Shown here: positions 1 to 6,841 of the stretch, in pieces
Position numbering within the stretch: the first letter of the stretch is position 1
Layout: every line of letters begins with the position of its first letter
Source of the DNA: a bacterium
GTDB lineage: Bacteria > SM23-31
NCBI GenBank assembly: GCA_028278455.1
Contig: JANQEH010000127.1
Coordinates: forward strand, 1 to 40,258
Reading direction: 5' to 3'
Length of the DNA: 40,258 nt
Made by a program: the position numbers and the translations under genes
The notes under the pieces: generated by a model
What the model was told of the DNA's origin: nothing
The model's input: the letters and a program-made list of their open reading frames with translations, nothing else
Database searches by the model: none

Positions 1-1
1 G

Positions 2-118
2 GGAACACTCTACGCCAAACTCAGGGCTGGAGTTCCGGCGGACGTGATTATCGGCTCATATCAGGAAGAACTGAACAAGTTCAAAGAAATGCGCAGCAGG
101 TATTTGTTGTATAGGTAA
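2..118 (+). CDS. C-terminal fragment, probable DUF1343/NamZ-type exo-beta-N-acetylmuramidase
   Basis: Only the last 38 codons are inside the window; the reading frame is open to the left edge and ends at TAA 116-118. The residues PADVIIGSYQEELNKFKEMR followed by SRYLLY resemble the end of DUF1343 (NamZ) proteins, which typically close with a Trp/Tyr-Gln-x-Asp/Glu-Leu-x-x-Phe helix and a final Tyr-Leu-Leu-Tyr. Family members remove MurNAc from the non-reducing ends of peptidoglycan fragments. The match is short and made from memory of the family, so the assignment is moderate; no catalytic residue is visible. Confidence 0.55.
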   Translation, partial: GTLYAKLRAGVPADVIIGSYQEELNKFKEMRSRYLLYR

Positions 119-333
119 AGATGCCTGTATCTACGTATTTCGTTATCGAGAGCGCTCCTGTTCTTTTGCAGTTGCTATAACAGAGACTATAAATCTTTGG
201 TGCAGAAAATCTTTACGCAAATGAAGCTCGATTCGTTGGAGTGATCATGAGTATTTATTATTAGAAAACTTACCAATAATAGTATTATAGCATAAAATCA
301 TTCATAGATTTTTTTATAATAAAGTATATGGAT

Positions 334-362
334 TTGACTTTCTATTTATAAATGATTATACT
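334..362 (+). promoter_or_regulatory. sigma70-type promoter for the small secreted protein
   Basis: TTGACT at 334-339 and TATACT at 357-362 are separated by exactly 17 bp, with a predicted transcription start near 369. The -10 box overlaps an upstream in-frame ATG at 352, which argues that translation starts at the ATG at 397 and not at 352. Confidence 0.6.
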
Positions 363-396
363 ATTATTAGATAATCTTTTCGATATAGGAGGAATA

Positions 397-840
397 ATGG
401 ACACAATTTCGACAAGCAAAATATTTCTTATAACATTCATGATAATTCTTCTTTTTGTTAATCTCTCAATGGCTCAAGAAAGAATTGCAGATTCATACAA
501 AACTACTACCTTAGAGCCATTTTGTGGAAAATGGAATTTTGAATTTCTTGATGAAGAAGTAATTTCTATAGAGTTTTTTAATAGAAAAGAAAAGCTCATA
601 ATGGTAAAACAAAATGAACAAGAATATCCAAGAGAATTAATGACTTTTTTAAATAAAAACCAATATCACGAAAGCCTGAGAAAATTGATTCCTGAGGGCG
701 TTTATGGGAAATACTTTATAGAAAAGGATCCAATTTATGGAGATATATTTTATGAATTTTATGATTTCAAAGACTCGATTTTTCATAAGTGTAAAGTTAT
801 ATTTGAAGATAAAACCTATTTAGGAGTAAGGATTAAGTAA
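397..840 (+). CDS. small secreted hypothetical protein
   Basis: This is a 147-residue protein of unknown function. The start at 397 is chosen because AGGAGG lies about 4 nt upstream and because the upstream in-frame ATG at 352 sits inside the promoter. Residues 1-27 form a signal peptide: a hydrophobic run followed by MAQ, with likely cleavage after Ala. The mature part is rich in Phe, Tyr, Glu and Lys with alternating hydrophobic strands, and has two Cys. It could be a small beta-sandwich or lipocalin-like domain, but I recognise no family. The gene is monocistronic between its own promoter and a strong hairpin terminator. The DNA is very AT-rich, like the cassette that follows. Confidence 0.75.
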   Translation: MDTISTSKIFLITFMIILLFVNLSMAQERIADSYKTTTLEPFCGKWNFEFLDEEVISIEFFNRKEKLIMVKQNEQEYPRELMTFLNKNQYHESLRKLIPEGVYGKYFIEKDPIYGDIFYEFYDFKDSIFHKCKVIFEDKTYLGVRIK

Positions 841-870
841 ATAATTGTAGATTGTAATCTTTAAAAATGA

Positions 871-918
871 AAAGCCTTAAAAGAATACCATATCGGGTTG
901 ATTCCTTTTAAGGCTTTT
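871..918. terminator. bidirectional intrinsic terminator
   Basis: The left arm AAAGCCTTAAAAGAAT (871-886) pairs with 901-917 with one bulged base, giving a stem of about 16 bp. A-rich and T-rich tracts lie on the two sides, so it can end transcription of both the secreted protein to the left and the peptide cassette converging from the right. Confidence 0.75.
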
Positions 919-940
919 TCTAAAGTTTTATTTCAATTAA

Positions 941-1177
941 TTAGTGTTGATGATGAGTGCAAAAATCTGATGTTGAATCGCCATCGTCACAATCACATTC
1001 AACTTCATATCCACGTGGTGATTCCCAAGAATCGCATGTACCGGAACCAGTACAGCCACATGATGCATCTCCTCCTGCACAATTTTCTTCTACGTAACAG
1101 CCAGCTGCAAAAACAAAAGTATATGTAGATACAACAAAGGCTATTATAAATATTGTACTGCATATTTTTTTAAACAT
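941..1177 (-). CDS. secreted 8-cysteine peptide, paralogue 3 (distal)
   Basis: A 78-residue precursor of no recognised family. Residues 1-24 are a signal peptide ending in VFA, with probable cleavage before AGC. The mature part of about 54 residues has eight Cys spaced C-x5-C-x6-C-x-C-x5-C-x12-C-x-C-x9-C. The two genes upstream have the same order and the same x6, x1, x5, x1 and x9 spacings. Conserved side chains include Gly-Gly-Asp before the third Cys and an Asp/Glu-Asp-Gly after the seventh. An AAGGAG ribosome site precedes the ATG. It is the last gene of the minus-strand cassette, immediately before the hairpin at 871-918. The even Cys count in a secreted peptide suggests four disulfides or a metal site. 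The tail is His-rich (THHQH), unlike its paralogues. Confidence 0.8.
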   Translation of the reverse strand: MFKKICSTIFIIAFVVSTYTFVFAAGCYVEENCAGGDASCGCTGSGTCDSWESPRGYEVECDCDDGDSTSDFCTHHQH

Positions 1178-1237
1178 TAATCTCTCTCCTTATTATTGAA
1201 ATCGAAAATCCGTAAATTATTAATTCCAGCTTATGGA

Positions 1238-1483
1238 TTATTCCATTGTCGTTGTACATCCTCCCATACTATAACTACCATCTTCGCAATCACATTCAAT
1301 ATTCCACATACCTAACGGGCCACCGGAATATGTTGCTGAGCAACTTCCTCTACCATCACATGAGCAACTAATATCACCTCCAGAACATTCGTCAACATAA
1401 GCGCTGCACGAAGCAAATGCTATTGAGTAAAATGAAAGTATCATTGCCAAAGAAAGTGCTAAAATACAGACTGTTTTTAACAT
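1238..1483 (-). CDS. secreted 8-cysteine peptide, paralogue 2
   Basis: An 81-residue precursor. The start is placed at the second ATG of a close pair (1483) because AAGGAG is 7 nt from it but only 1 nt from the first (1489); longer upstream starts lack a ribosome site. Signal peptide residues 1-24 end in AFA. The mature part has eight Cys with spacing C-x6-C-x6-C-x-C-x5-C-x15-C-x-C-x9-C, matching both neighbours. A CDCEDG segment aligns with CDCDDG and CYCDDG in the other two. It lies 60 nt upstream of paralogue 3 and 56 nt downstream of paralogue 1, consistent with tandem duplication and a shared transcript. The biochemical role is unknown. Confidence 0.8.
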   Translation of the reverse strand: MLKTVCILALSLAMILSFYSIAFASCSAYVDECSGGDISCSCDGRGSCSATYSGGPLGMWNIECDCEDGSYSMGGCTTTME

Positions 1484-1539
1484 AATCATACTCCTTTTTG
1501 TTTTAATATAGTTAACAATATTTAAGAAATTATTAGTAA

Positions 1540-1785
1540 CTATTCTGGTGCAGGTATACAGAATCCACCTTCCCAACTACCATCGTCACAATAACAATTT
1601 ATCGCCCAACCATTGATTGAATCACCGTCTTTTGAACATTCGCCACCTTCTGAACAATTACAGGATATTGAACTTGCACCACAAGATGCACTTTCACCAC
1701 AAGACTCAGCAATTGCAAAAGAATAAAAAGTTAACAATATTGCTCCTAAAACAAATACTAAAGTGATTTTCTTAAACATAAACAC
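1540..1785 (-). CDS. secreted 8-cysteine peptide, paralogue 1 (proximal to propeller gene)
   Basis: An 81-residue precursor with AGGAGG 5 nt before the ATG. A second ATG two codons on is possible. The signal peptide ends in AIA, and the mature part starts near ESC. Its eight Cys are spaced C-x5-C-x6-C-x-C-x5-C-x13-C-x-C-x9-C. The start codon is only 3 nt after the stop of the beta-propeller lipoprotein gene, so the two are almost certainly co-transcribed and probably translationally coupled. I recognise no named family. The architecture (AT-rich, small, secreted, tandem copies beside a 6-bladed propeller) recalls the NVEALA-type peptides of Bacteroides, but the NVEALA motif is absent. Confidence 0.8.
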   Translation of the reverse strand: MFMFKKITLVFVLGAILLTFYSFAIAESCGESASCGASSISCNCSEGGECSKDGDSINGWAINCYCDDGSWEGGFCIPAPE

Positions 1786-1788
1786 CTC

Positions 1789-2784
1789 CTATTTTTCATA
1801 TTTGAGGACCACCATATTGAGTTTTTCAATTGCATATATATAATTTTCTGAAGAAAAATCATAATATGCCGGAATATAGCTTTCCCCATAGGTTAAGTAT
1901 ATTTTTTTTATTGGCTTACCTGTCATTTTATTAAAAACATATACTGGAAAACCTTTTTCTCCAGCAACTCCTAAATAAATGAAACTCTTATCAATTGAGA
2001 TATCTCTAACCAAAGATTTAGATAAATATATATTTGGTCCACCTTTTTCCGTTATACGTTTCTCCCAATTTTTAATTTGTTTTTTTACTCCTGGAATAAA
2101 ATCTGTATTTACTTCAAAAACCAGATTATTAAACTTATCATATTTTCTTAATACAGGGTGATTAACAAATGCACAATATAAATTTCCATCTTCATCATAG
2201 CGAAAAATCGTTTGATTATGTAAATAACTTAAATGATTCTGATCATATTCATACACTATACCAAAATTGCCTAGAATATTTCCACTTTTATCTAGTAATG
2301 AGAATAGATGCTTATTATCTACAGCGTTTAGCAATATTCTATCATTTGAATCAATGTCTAATGATGCTCTGAAGCCTGCACTTGGTAATTGAAAACCAGA
2401 ATTTAGCATAAATTGTGAATTAAAAATTTGTATTCTTGAGTTTGATGCTTCAAAAATATGAATTAAGTTTTCCTTAGAAAAAGCAATCCCTTCTGGCCTA
2501 TTAAACTCTCCCGGACCTTGCCCAAAACTACCATACTCTTTTATAAAATTCAGATTATCATCTAATACAATAATTCTATTATTACCTGTATCTGACACAT
2601 AAACTCTTTTGTCTATGTTATTGTATTTTATAAATCTTGGTTTATAAAACAGTGCTTTTGAATCTTCCCTTCCAATTTCTTTTATAGGTATTTTATATTC
2701 CGAATTCTCTTCAACATTAATATCAGTACTACATGAAATAAAAATTATGCAAAAAAGAATCTTTACGGCCAATATATTTCTCAT
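1789..2784 (-). CDS. 6-bladed beta-propeller lipoprotein
   Basis: A 331-residue protein with an SPII signal: a hydrophobic stretch followed by FISC, lipidated Cys about residue 18. The body has NHL-like blades. The clearest reads VYVSDTGNNRIIVLD (about residues 61-75) followed by a Gly-x-Gly-Pro-Gly-Glu-Phe-x-x-Pro-x-Gly-Ile-Ala turn, which is typical of the FCB '6-bladed beta-propeller' (PF17170) family; later blades are more degenerate. AGGGA lies 6 nt before the ATG. Such proteins are presumed periplasmic or surface ligand binders; no enzymatic residues are seen. Its 3' end is fused to the peptide genes by a 3-nt gap, and a 134-nt AT-rich gap separates it from the thioredoxin-like gene. 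A role in binding or processing the Cys-rich peptides is inferred from this layout only. Confidence 0.8.
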   Translation of the reverse strand: MRNILAVKILFCIIFISCSTDINVEENSEYKIPIKEIGREDSKALFYKPRFIKYNNIDKRVYVSDTGNNRIIVLDDNLNFIKEYGSFGQGPGEFNRPEGIAFSKENLIHIFEASNSRIQIFNSQFMLNSGFQLPSAGFRASLDIDSNDRILLNAVDNKHLFSLLDKSGNILGNFGIVYEYDQNHLSYLHNQTIFRYDEDGNLYCAFVNHPVLRKYDKFNNLVFEVNTDFIPGVKKQIKNWEKRITEKGGPNIYLSKSLVRDISIDKSFIYLGVAGEKGFPVYVFNKMTGKPIKKIYLTYGESYIPAYYDFSSENYIYAIEKLNMVVLKYEK

Positions 2785-2918
2785 ATGATTTCCCTATTTT
2801 TCAATTTCATGTTCTTTCATTCTAGTGATACTTGTTATCCTAGTTATATTATCCTTTAATTAATTATTCCGTAATTTCGTACTCAACTTAGTTACTACTT
2901 TCTCAATAACACATCCAC

Positions 2919-3467
2919 TTAATTACTTTCAATACTATACTTTTTTAATAGTGATTGTATATCTCTTCCACTAATAATCATTGGTAAGAAAAATTTGATT
3001 ACATTTTTTTCATTTATTATCATAGTAAAATTTGAGTTATCATCTAGGCCAAAAAACTGTTCTATTTCATTACTTAAGGTTGAATATAGAGGAATCTGTT
3101 GATGGGGATCTTCTGAGATTAGATCTTTACTTGTTTTTAAAACAATTTTCAAATTATAACTTTCTAGATTAATTTTTTCTAATACCTGTATTATTTTATC
3201 GATTTCGAAATTTACATCTTTATTAATCCCAAAAATTAATATGCTAGATCCGTTAGGTATAGAGATTTCATCAAATTCAGAGTACAGAGATAGAGAACAA
3301 AATTCTCTATTAAAATATGTAATAGGATCTAACTTTTTATTCATAGTACTACTTTTCCTCTTATCGCTGAATTTACCAAGAAGAAAAATATTTATTACAA
3401 TAACCACTATACTTAGTACAAGTATAAGTAGATATTTTAAAGTGTTTTTTTCTCTAAATTTTGTCAT
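2919..3467 (-). CDS. membrane-anchored thioredoxin-like protein without CxxC
   Basis: A 182-residue protein with one N-terminal transmembrane segment (about residues 10-31) and an extracytoplasmic domain. The strand SSILIFGIN followed by a helix, and the late segment NFTMIINEKNVIKFF, resemble the beta1-alpha1 and beta3-beta4 parts of TlpA/AhpC-like redoxins. At the position where TlpA proteins carry CPPC this one has no Cys; the only Cys in the mature part is in NREFCSLS. The assignment is a fold guess. Its ATG overlaps the stop of the upstream MauE-like gene in an ATGA junction, so the two are translationally coupled. That pairing supports a redox or chaperone link, but the missing motif argues against ordinary disulfide reductase activity. 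Confidence 0.6.
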   Translation of the reverse strand: MTKFREKNTLKYLLILVLSIVVIVINIFLLGKFSDKRKSSTMNKKLDPITYFNREFCSLSLYSEFDEISIPNGSSILIFGINKDVNFEIDKIIQVLEKINLESYNLKIVLKTSKDLISEDPHQQIPLYSTLSNEIEQFFGLDDNSNFTMIINEKNVIKFFLPMIISGRDIQSLLKKYSIESN

Positions 3468-3886
3468 AATAAATATATAGCTCCAATTAAAAGAAAGATG
3501 TCCTTTATTAAGGCCTGGACATTAGTTATTGCAATAAAATTTCCCAAGCAACCACAAGTGCTTGTATCATTTATTATTATTTTATATGAAAGATATGCAC
3601 AGAAGAAAGTAAGTACAGCTATAGTAATTATCGTATTTTTTTTATTAAATTTTAATAAAAGAAATATACCTAGAAATAATTCGAATAAAATTAAAACATA
3701 AGTCAAGATTAATACCAACACAGGATGAAAATAATCAAGTTTTTCGATCTCATATATTAGCGTATTGGGCGATACTAATTTAGAAACACCCGCAATAATA
3801 AATATGAATCCAATTATTATTCTAATCGCATTTTTAATACTACTTTCGGTAAATAGTTTTCTAATCATTATTAAATAAGCTTCCAT
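3464..3886 (-). CDS. MauE/DoxX-family membrane protein
   Basis: A 140-residue protein with four predicted transmembrane helices. After the first helix comes GVSKLVSPN, the signature start of DoxX/MauE-like proteins, and before the last helix lies TCGCLGNF, the paired-Cys motif (CGCxG) found in the MauE branch. MauE in methylamine dehydrogenase maturation is linked to cysteine-rich small-subunit folding; related proteins are thought to move electrons between quinones and periplasmic thiols. Here it is the first gene of the cassette that ends in 8-Cys secreted peptides, which makes disulfide formation in those peptides a reasonable inference. Neither candidate start (3886 or the ATG six codons on, 3868) has a good ribosome site. 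Confidence 0.75.
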   Translation of the reverse strand: MEAYLIMIRKLFTESSIKNAIRIIIGFIFIIAGVSKLVSPNTLIYEIEKLDYFHPVLVLILTYVLILFELFLGIFLLLKFNKKNTIITIAVLTFFCAYLSYKIIINDTSTCGCLGNFIAITNVQALIKDIFLLIGAIYLL

Positions 3887-4105
3887 TGTAAGTAGTTATT
3901 GAGTGGCTGAATTTGTTATTAAAAATGAGAATATAAGAAATAGAGAACTGCATGATTTGACCCCAATATCGGAATTAAACTTAAAATTAATACTACTGTT
4001 TTTTCTAGTATTTCAAATTGCTTAATCCTAATAGTCAGACAAAAAACAAATATAAAATCTTTGTTAATAATGTATAGAAAATTTAAAAAACACAATCTTT
4101 ATAAT

Positions 4106-4525
4106 TTACTTTTTTTCAGGTTTAATATTTGGCTTAAATTCTTGCTTACATTTCCACTTACAGATTTCCCGGCAGTAGGTCAGGACGTGCTTTTCAAAAT
4201 CTCTAAAACTTCTACCCCCCCCATTTTTTCTTATGAAATTATGCAATCCGGAATCGTCCCTGAAACCAAGCTCGACTGCATAATCGTATACCTTCCTGCC
4301 GTTCGGTTTTCCGTTCTGCAGGATAAGGAATACAAGGTATCTCAGCTTGAAAAGTGACGCATATTCCTTGACCGTGAACCTGTACCTGTATTTGAATTCA
4401 TTGCAGAGATCCTTTACCTCGATCCCGCGTGCATCGGCGAGTTCCTGAACGTAGATGATCTTATGAGGGGAATTCTCGATTTCGTTCCTGACTGCCTCCA
4501 GTACTACCGGACGTATAACTCCCAA
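4106..4525 (-). CDS. AraC-type helix-turn-helix regulator, TTG start
   Basis: A 139-residue protein consisting almost only of an AraC/XylS DNA-binding domain. The first HTH is around YVQELADARGIEVKDLCNEF. The linking helix follows, then the second HTH around VYDYAVELGFRDDSGLHNFI. There is no sensor domain. Translation appears to start at TTG 4525 with GGGAG about 7 nt upstream; no ATG fits. The second recognition-helix region (RKNGGGRSF) is encoded by A6-T-G8 on the coding strand (C8 at 4215-4222), a tract prone to slippage. A C-terminal tail has three Cys and many Lys. It is more GC-rich than the cassette downstream and lies 219 nt upstream of the MauE-like gene in the same direction; whether it controls that cassette is not shown. 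Confidence 0.7.
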   Translation of the reverse strand: MGVIRPVVLEAVRNEIENSPHKIIYVQELADARGIEVKDLCNEFKYRYRFTVKEYASLFKLRYLVFLILQNGKPNGRKVYDYAVELGFRDDSGLHNFIRKNGGGRSFRDFEKHVLTYCREICKWKCKQEFKPNIKPEKK

Positions 4526-4847
4526 ATTGTGCTCCCGTTGAAAATTGGCTCCTGATTAATACAATATCTTTATCTACATCTTTCCCTTCAAAAACGTACC
4601 CAATTCGACAGATATAGAACCTGCCATTGTACGCTAATTTAAAAAATTATTTATGCGGAATCTACTGACAAAGATGAGCAATTTTGCTAAAATAACGCAT
4701 ATTAAAATATATTCTTTAATAAACTGAAGGTTAAGTGCACAAAGTCACCGGATACCCATACAAACTGAATTTAGTAATATGTATTTGGCTCCTGGGGATT
4801 ATAGCGGACGATATCGAATTTTACCCGGTTGGATTCAACAGTCAGTA
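4526..4847. other. 322-bp intergenic region with a 10-bp direct repeat
   Basis: AT-rich DNA upstream of the AraC-type gene and downstream of the GWxTD gene, both minus strand. TTGGCTCCTG occurs at 4545-4554 and 4785-4794; read on the minus strand it is a CAGGAG ribosome-site-like word. No convincing ORF, RNA gene or terminator hairpin was seen. A perfect 14-bp palindrome (TTCACTATAGTGAA, 4852-4865) lies just inside the 3' end of the GWxTD gene. Confidence 0.5.
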
Positions 4848-6821
4848 TCAATTCACTATAGTGAAGATTGCCTGTCTGTTAGCGGTCTGGCCGGAGATCA
4901 TATCCCTTAATTCTATATTGATTGCATATTTCCCCGTTGACAGTGATGAGATATCAAATACTATCATTTCCTTCCCTGTGCTGCCTATAGAGCTGTATTC
5001 ATTGGTCTGTGAGGTTACATTCGTGATATTAGAACGCCTCAGGAGCCTGTCCATTCTGCCGAGTATACCCTCCCGCTTCAGCTCGTAATTGATTGAATAA
5101 CGGGACCGGTTATCCGGATCGATAAAAAGATGATATGCCTCGATATACAGCATCATCGGGCTGGTGCGGGACAGGACATCCGACTGGAGTATATTCAGAC
5201 CTGAGCTGTCATTTCTGAGGGCTTCTGGCATTTCCGATCCGATCACAAGGTCACTGAGTTCGAGCTGAGTCCGGTCAGCGCTCAGCTTCTCCGGCAGGGT
5301 AAGAAACTCATTTCTTCCGGCTAATACACCGAACAGTGTATCCGGTACTGCAGAGTAGGATGATTGTTCCATATAAAGATCATTGCAAATTGAGGAAAGC
5401 TGGTAAACATTCGTGTTGTCATAAAGCGGGATCTCAAATACAGACGCGTTGCACATAGCTTCATAGGGATAATCTTCTATTCTGTTCACCTCAAACCAGT
5501 TTTCGTTATTAACGGTCAATGTATGCCTCAAACCGTATTCATGTTTACCGCTGAGATCGTGAAAAAGAATATCTGCTTCCGTGTGGCTCCGCGGAAGCGT
5601 ATAAGCGGTTATTCTCAATATGGAGTTGTCGCCATCATCAAGATATCTCGAGACAAAGAACCGGAGATCAACAGGGCTGATATCACGATCATAATCAGAG
5701 CTCTTCGGTGGGGCTGAGAGCTTTGCCGGATCGTTTTTATCATAATCAGCATTGATGAAACGTGTGGTGTTTAATCTGCTTGCTGTCCTTGCCCTGCCTG
5801 TTGTGTCCAGCATTCTGTAATAGAAAAAATCATCGACATTTTCCAGCTGATAGTAGTAATAATACTGAAGAAAGTAGCCCAGGAGCTGTCTCGACCTGAA
5901 AAGCCTTCCGGATGATTCCAGGAAAGCCCTTTCCGGGATAAAGTCCTCTACTCCGTACCTCAGCCCGTAGTCTCCATTTCCTCCTTCCGGGCCGAAGAAA
6001 AATCTCAGCGTGTCGTCGATCAACAGTTCATCGTATATCCATAACTCGAACTCGGGATTGTAATAGAGAGGATGTTCCTGTATCTCTCTTGCCAGCTGAA
6101 GCGCCTTATATCCTTTTATATACTTGAACAGCTTGCCGAAATTATCCTTCACCATTTTATCCGGCAGACCGTATTTCACATAGATCAGCCCCCGGTCGTC
6201 TGTACCGTAAATAGTGGTCTCGGCTTTTTCAAAATTTTTTCGTGCGTAGGCTATTCTTTCCCAGTGCTCTATAAGTCTTTCGTTCTCAAATGTAGCCGGA
6301 ATAGGATCATTCCTCCTCCAGAATTTCCTGATCTCCGTAAAAAGTCCGTCATCTCCATCTTCGAGAAGTATCATCCATTTGGAGTATTCCTCCTCGCTGA
6401 TAAGAGGTGAGATCATGGTGATCTCCTGTCTGATGTTTTCATAATGGTTTTTGTCCAGTCTGCCTGAGAATCCCCTTATGTAGATCTCGGATGCTTTTTC
6501 AAACAAATCCTCAAGATTCTTCCTTGTAACCAACTCAATTACAGCCGGTCCTATCCGCGGATCGGTCAGGTCTTGTTTGGCCAGATTTTCATAACCCTCT
6601 ATCCAAATATCCAGGGCATTTTCGTATCTTCCGAAGTCAAATTCCGTCTTACCGTTCAGGTAATAATCTCCCTCTGAGGCATGGACTGAGCCACCCTGCG
6701 AAAAAGATTTATTTGGTGAATATAGTATTGAAAAGAATAGAAAGGCAGATATGAAAAATATACCAAATCTTATCCCGGTAAGATCAGATATGAATATTTT
6801 TGTTTTAAATCCAATTTCCAT
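4848..6821 (-). CDS. GWxTD domain-containing protein
   Basis: A 657-residue exported protein. Residues about 18-42 form a long signal sequence ending at FSQG, and helical TPR-like segments follow at about 50-120. The GWxTD block lies at about 167-225: FWRRNDPIPATFENE, an EHWERIAYA helix, then YGTDDRGLIYVKYGLPD. The family motif Gly-Trp-x-Thr-Asp-Arg-Gly is altered here (Ile-Tyr-Gly-Thr-Asp-Asp-Arg-Gly), though the flanking RG-x-IY-x-x-YG-x-PD is intact. The C-terminal half is beta-rich. GWxTD proteins are widespread in Ignavibacteria, Calditrichota and Gemmatimonadota; their function is not established. It is the last gene of an ECF-sigma/FecR/GWxTD operon, 20 nt after fecR. A G-rich run abuts the ATG, so the spacing of the ribosome site is unusually short. 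Confidence 0.85.
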   Translation of the reverse strand: MEIGFKTKIFISDLTGIRFGIFFISAFLFFSILYSPNKSFSQGGSVHASEGDYYLNGKTEFDFGRYENALDIWIEGYENLAKQDLTDPRIGPAVIELVTRKNLEDLFEKASEIYIRGFSGRLDKNHYENIRQEITMISPLISEEEYSKWMILLEDGDDGLFTEIRKFWRRNDPIPATFENERLIEHWERIAYARKNFEKAETTIYGTDDRGLIYVKYGLPDKMVKDNFGKLFKYIKGYKALQLAREIQEHPLYYNPEFELWIYDELLIDDTLRFFFGPEGGNGDYGLRYGVEDFIPERAFLESSGRLFRSRQLLGYFLQYYYYYQLENVDDFFYYRMLDTTGRARTASRLNTTRFINADYDKNDPAKLSAPPKSSDYDRDISPVDLRFFVSRYLDDGDNSILRITAYTLPRSHTEADILFHDLSGKHEYGLRHTLTVNNENWFEVNRIEDYPYEAMCNASVFEIPLYDNTNVYQLSSICNDLYMEQSSYSAVPDTLFGVLAGRNEFLTLPEKLSADRTQLELSDLVIGSEMPEALRNDSSGLNILQSDVLSRTSPMMLYIEAYHLFIDPDNRSRYSINYELKREGILGRMDRLLRRSNITNVTSQTNEYSSIGSTGKEMIVFDISSLSTGKYAINIELRDMISGQTANRQAIFTIVN

Positions 6822-6841
6822 CCCCCTTGCCTTTCAAGAGT

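Noticed and set aside
119-333. Possible tRNA or small RNA between the NamZ tail and the first promoter
   Set aside because: No cloverleaf, T-loop or stable hairpin was found; it appears to be plain AT-rich spacer.
352-396. Longer form of the small secreted protein starting at ATG 352
   Set aside because: The ATG lies in the -10 region of the promoter and the added 15 residues would disrupt the signal peptide, while ATG 397 has AGGAGG upstream.
1484-1576. Upstream extension of the second Cys-rich peptide to 112 residues
   Set aside because: It overlaps the end of the preceding peptide gene, has no ribosome site, and makes the signal peptide abnormal; the 81-residue form matches its paralogue.
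4852-4865. Perfect 14-bp palindrome TTCACTATAGTGAA, similar to the AGTGAA part of the dinB operator word
   Set aside because: It lies at the 3' end of a coding region, away from any promoter; the similarity is short enough to be chance.
4735-5088. Plus-strand open frame of 117 codons antisense to the GWxTD gene
   Set aside because: Most of it is the complement of the clear GWxTD coding sequence, and the codon pattern is that of a shadow frame.
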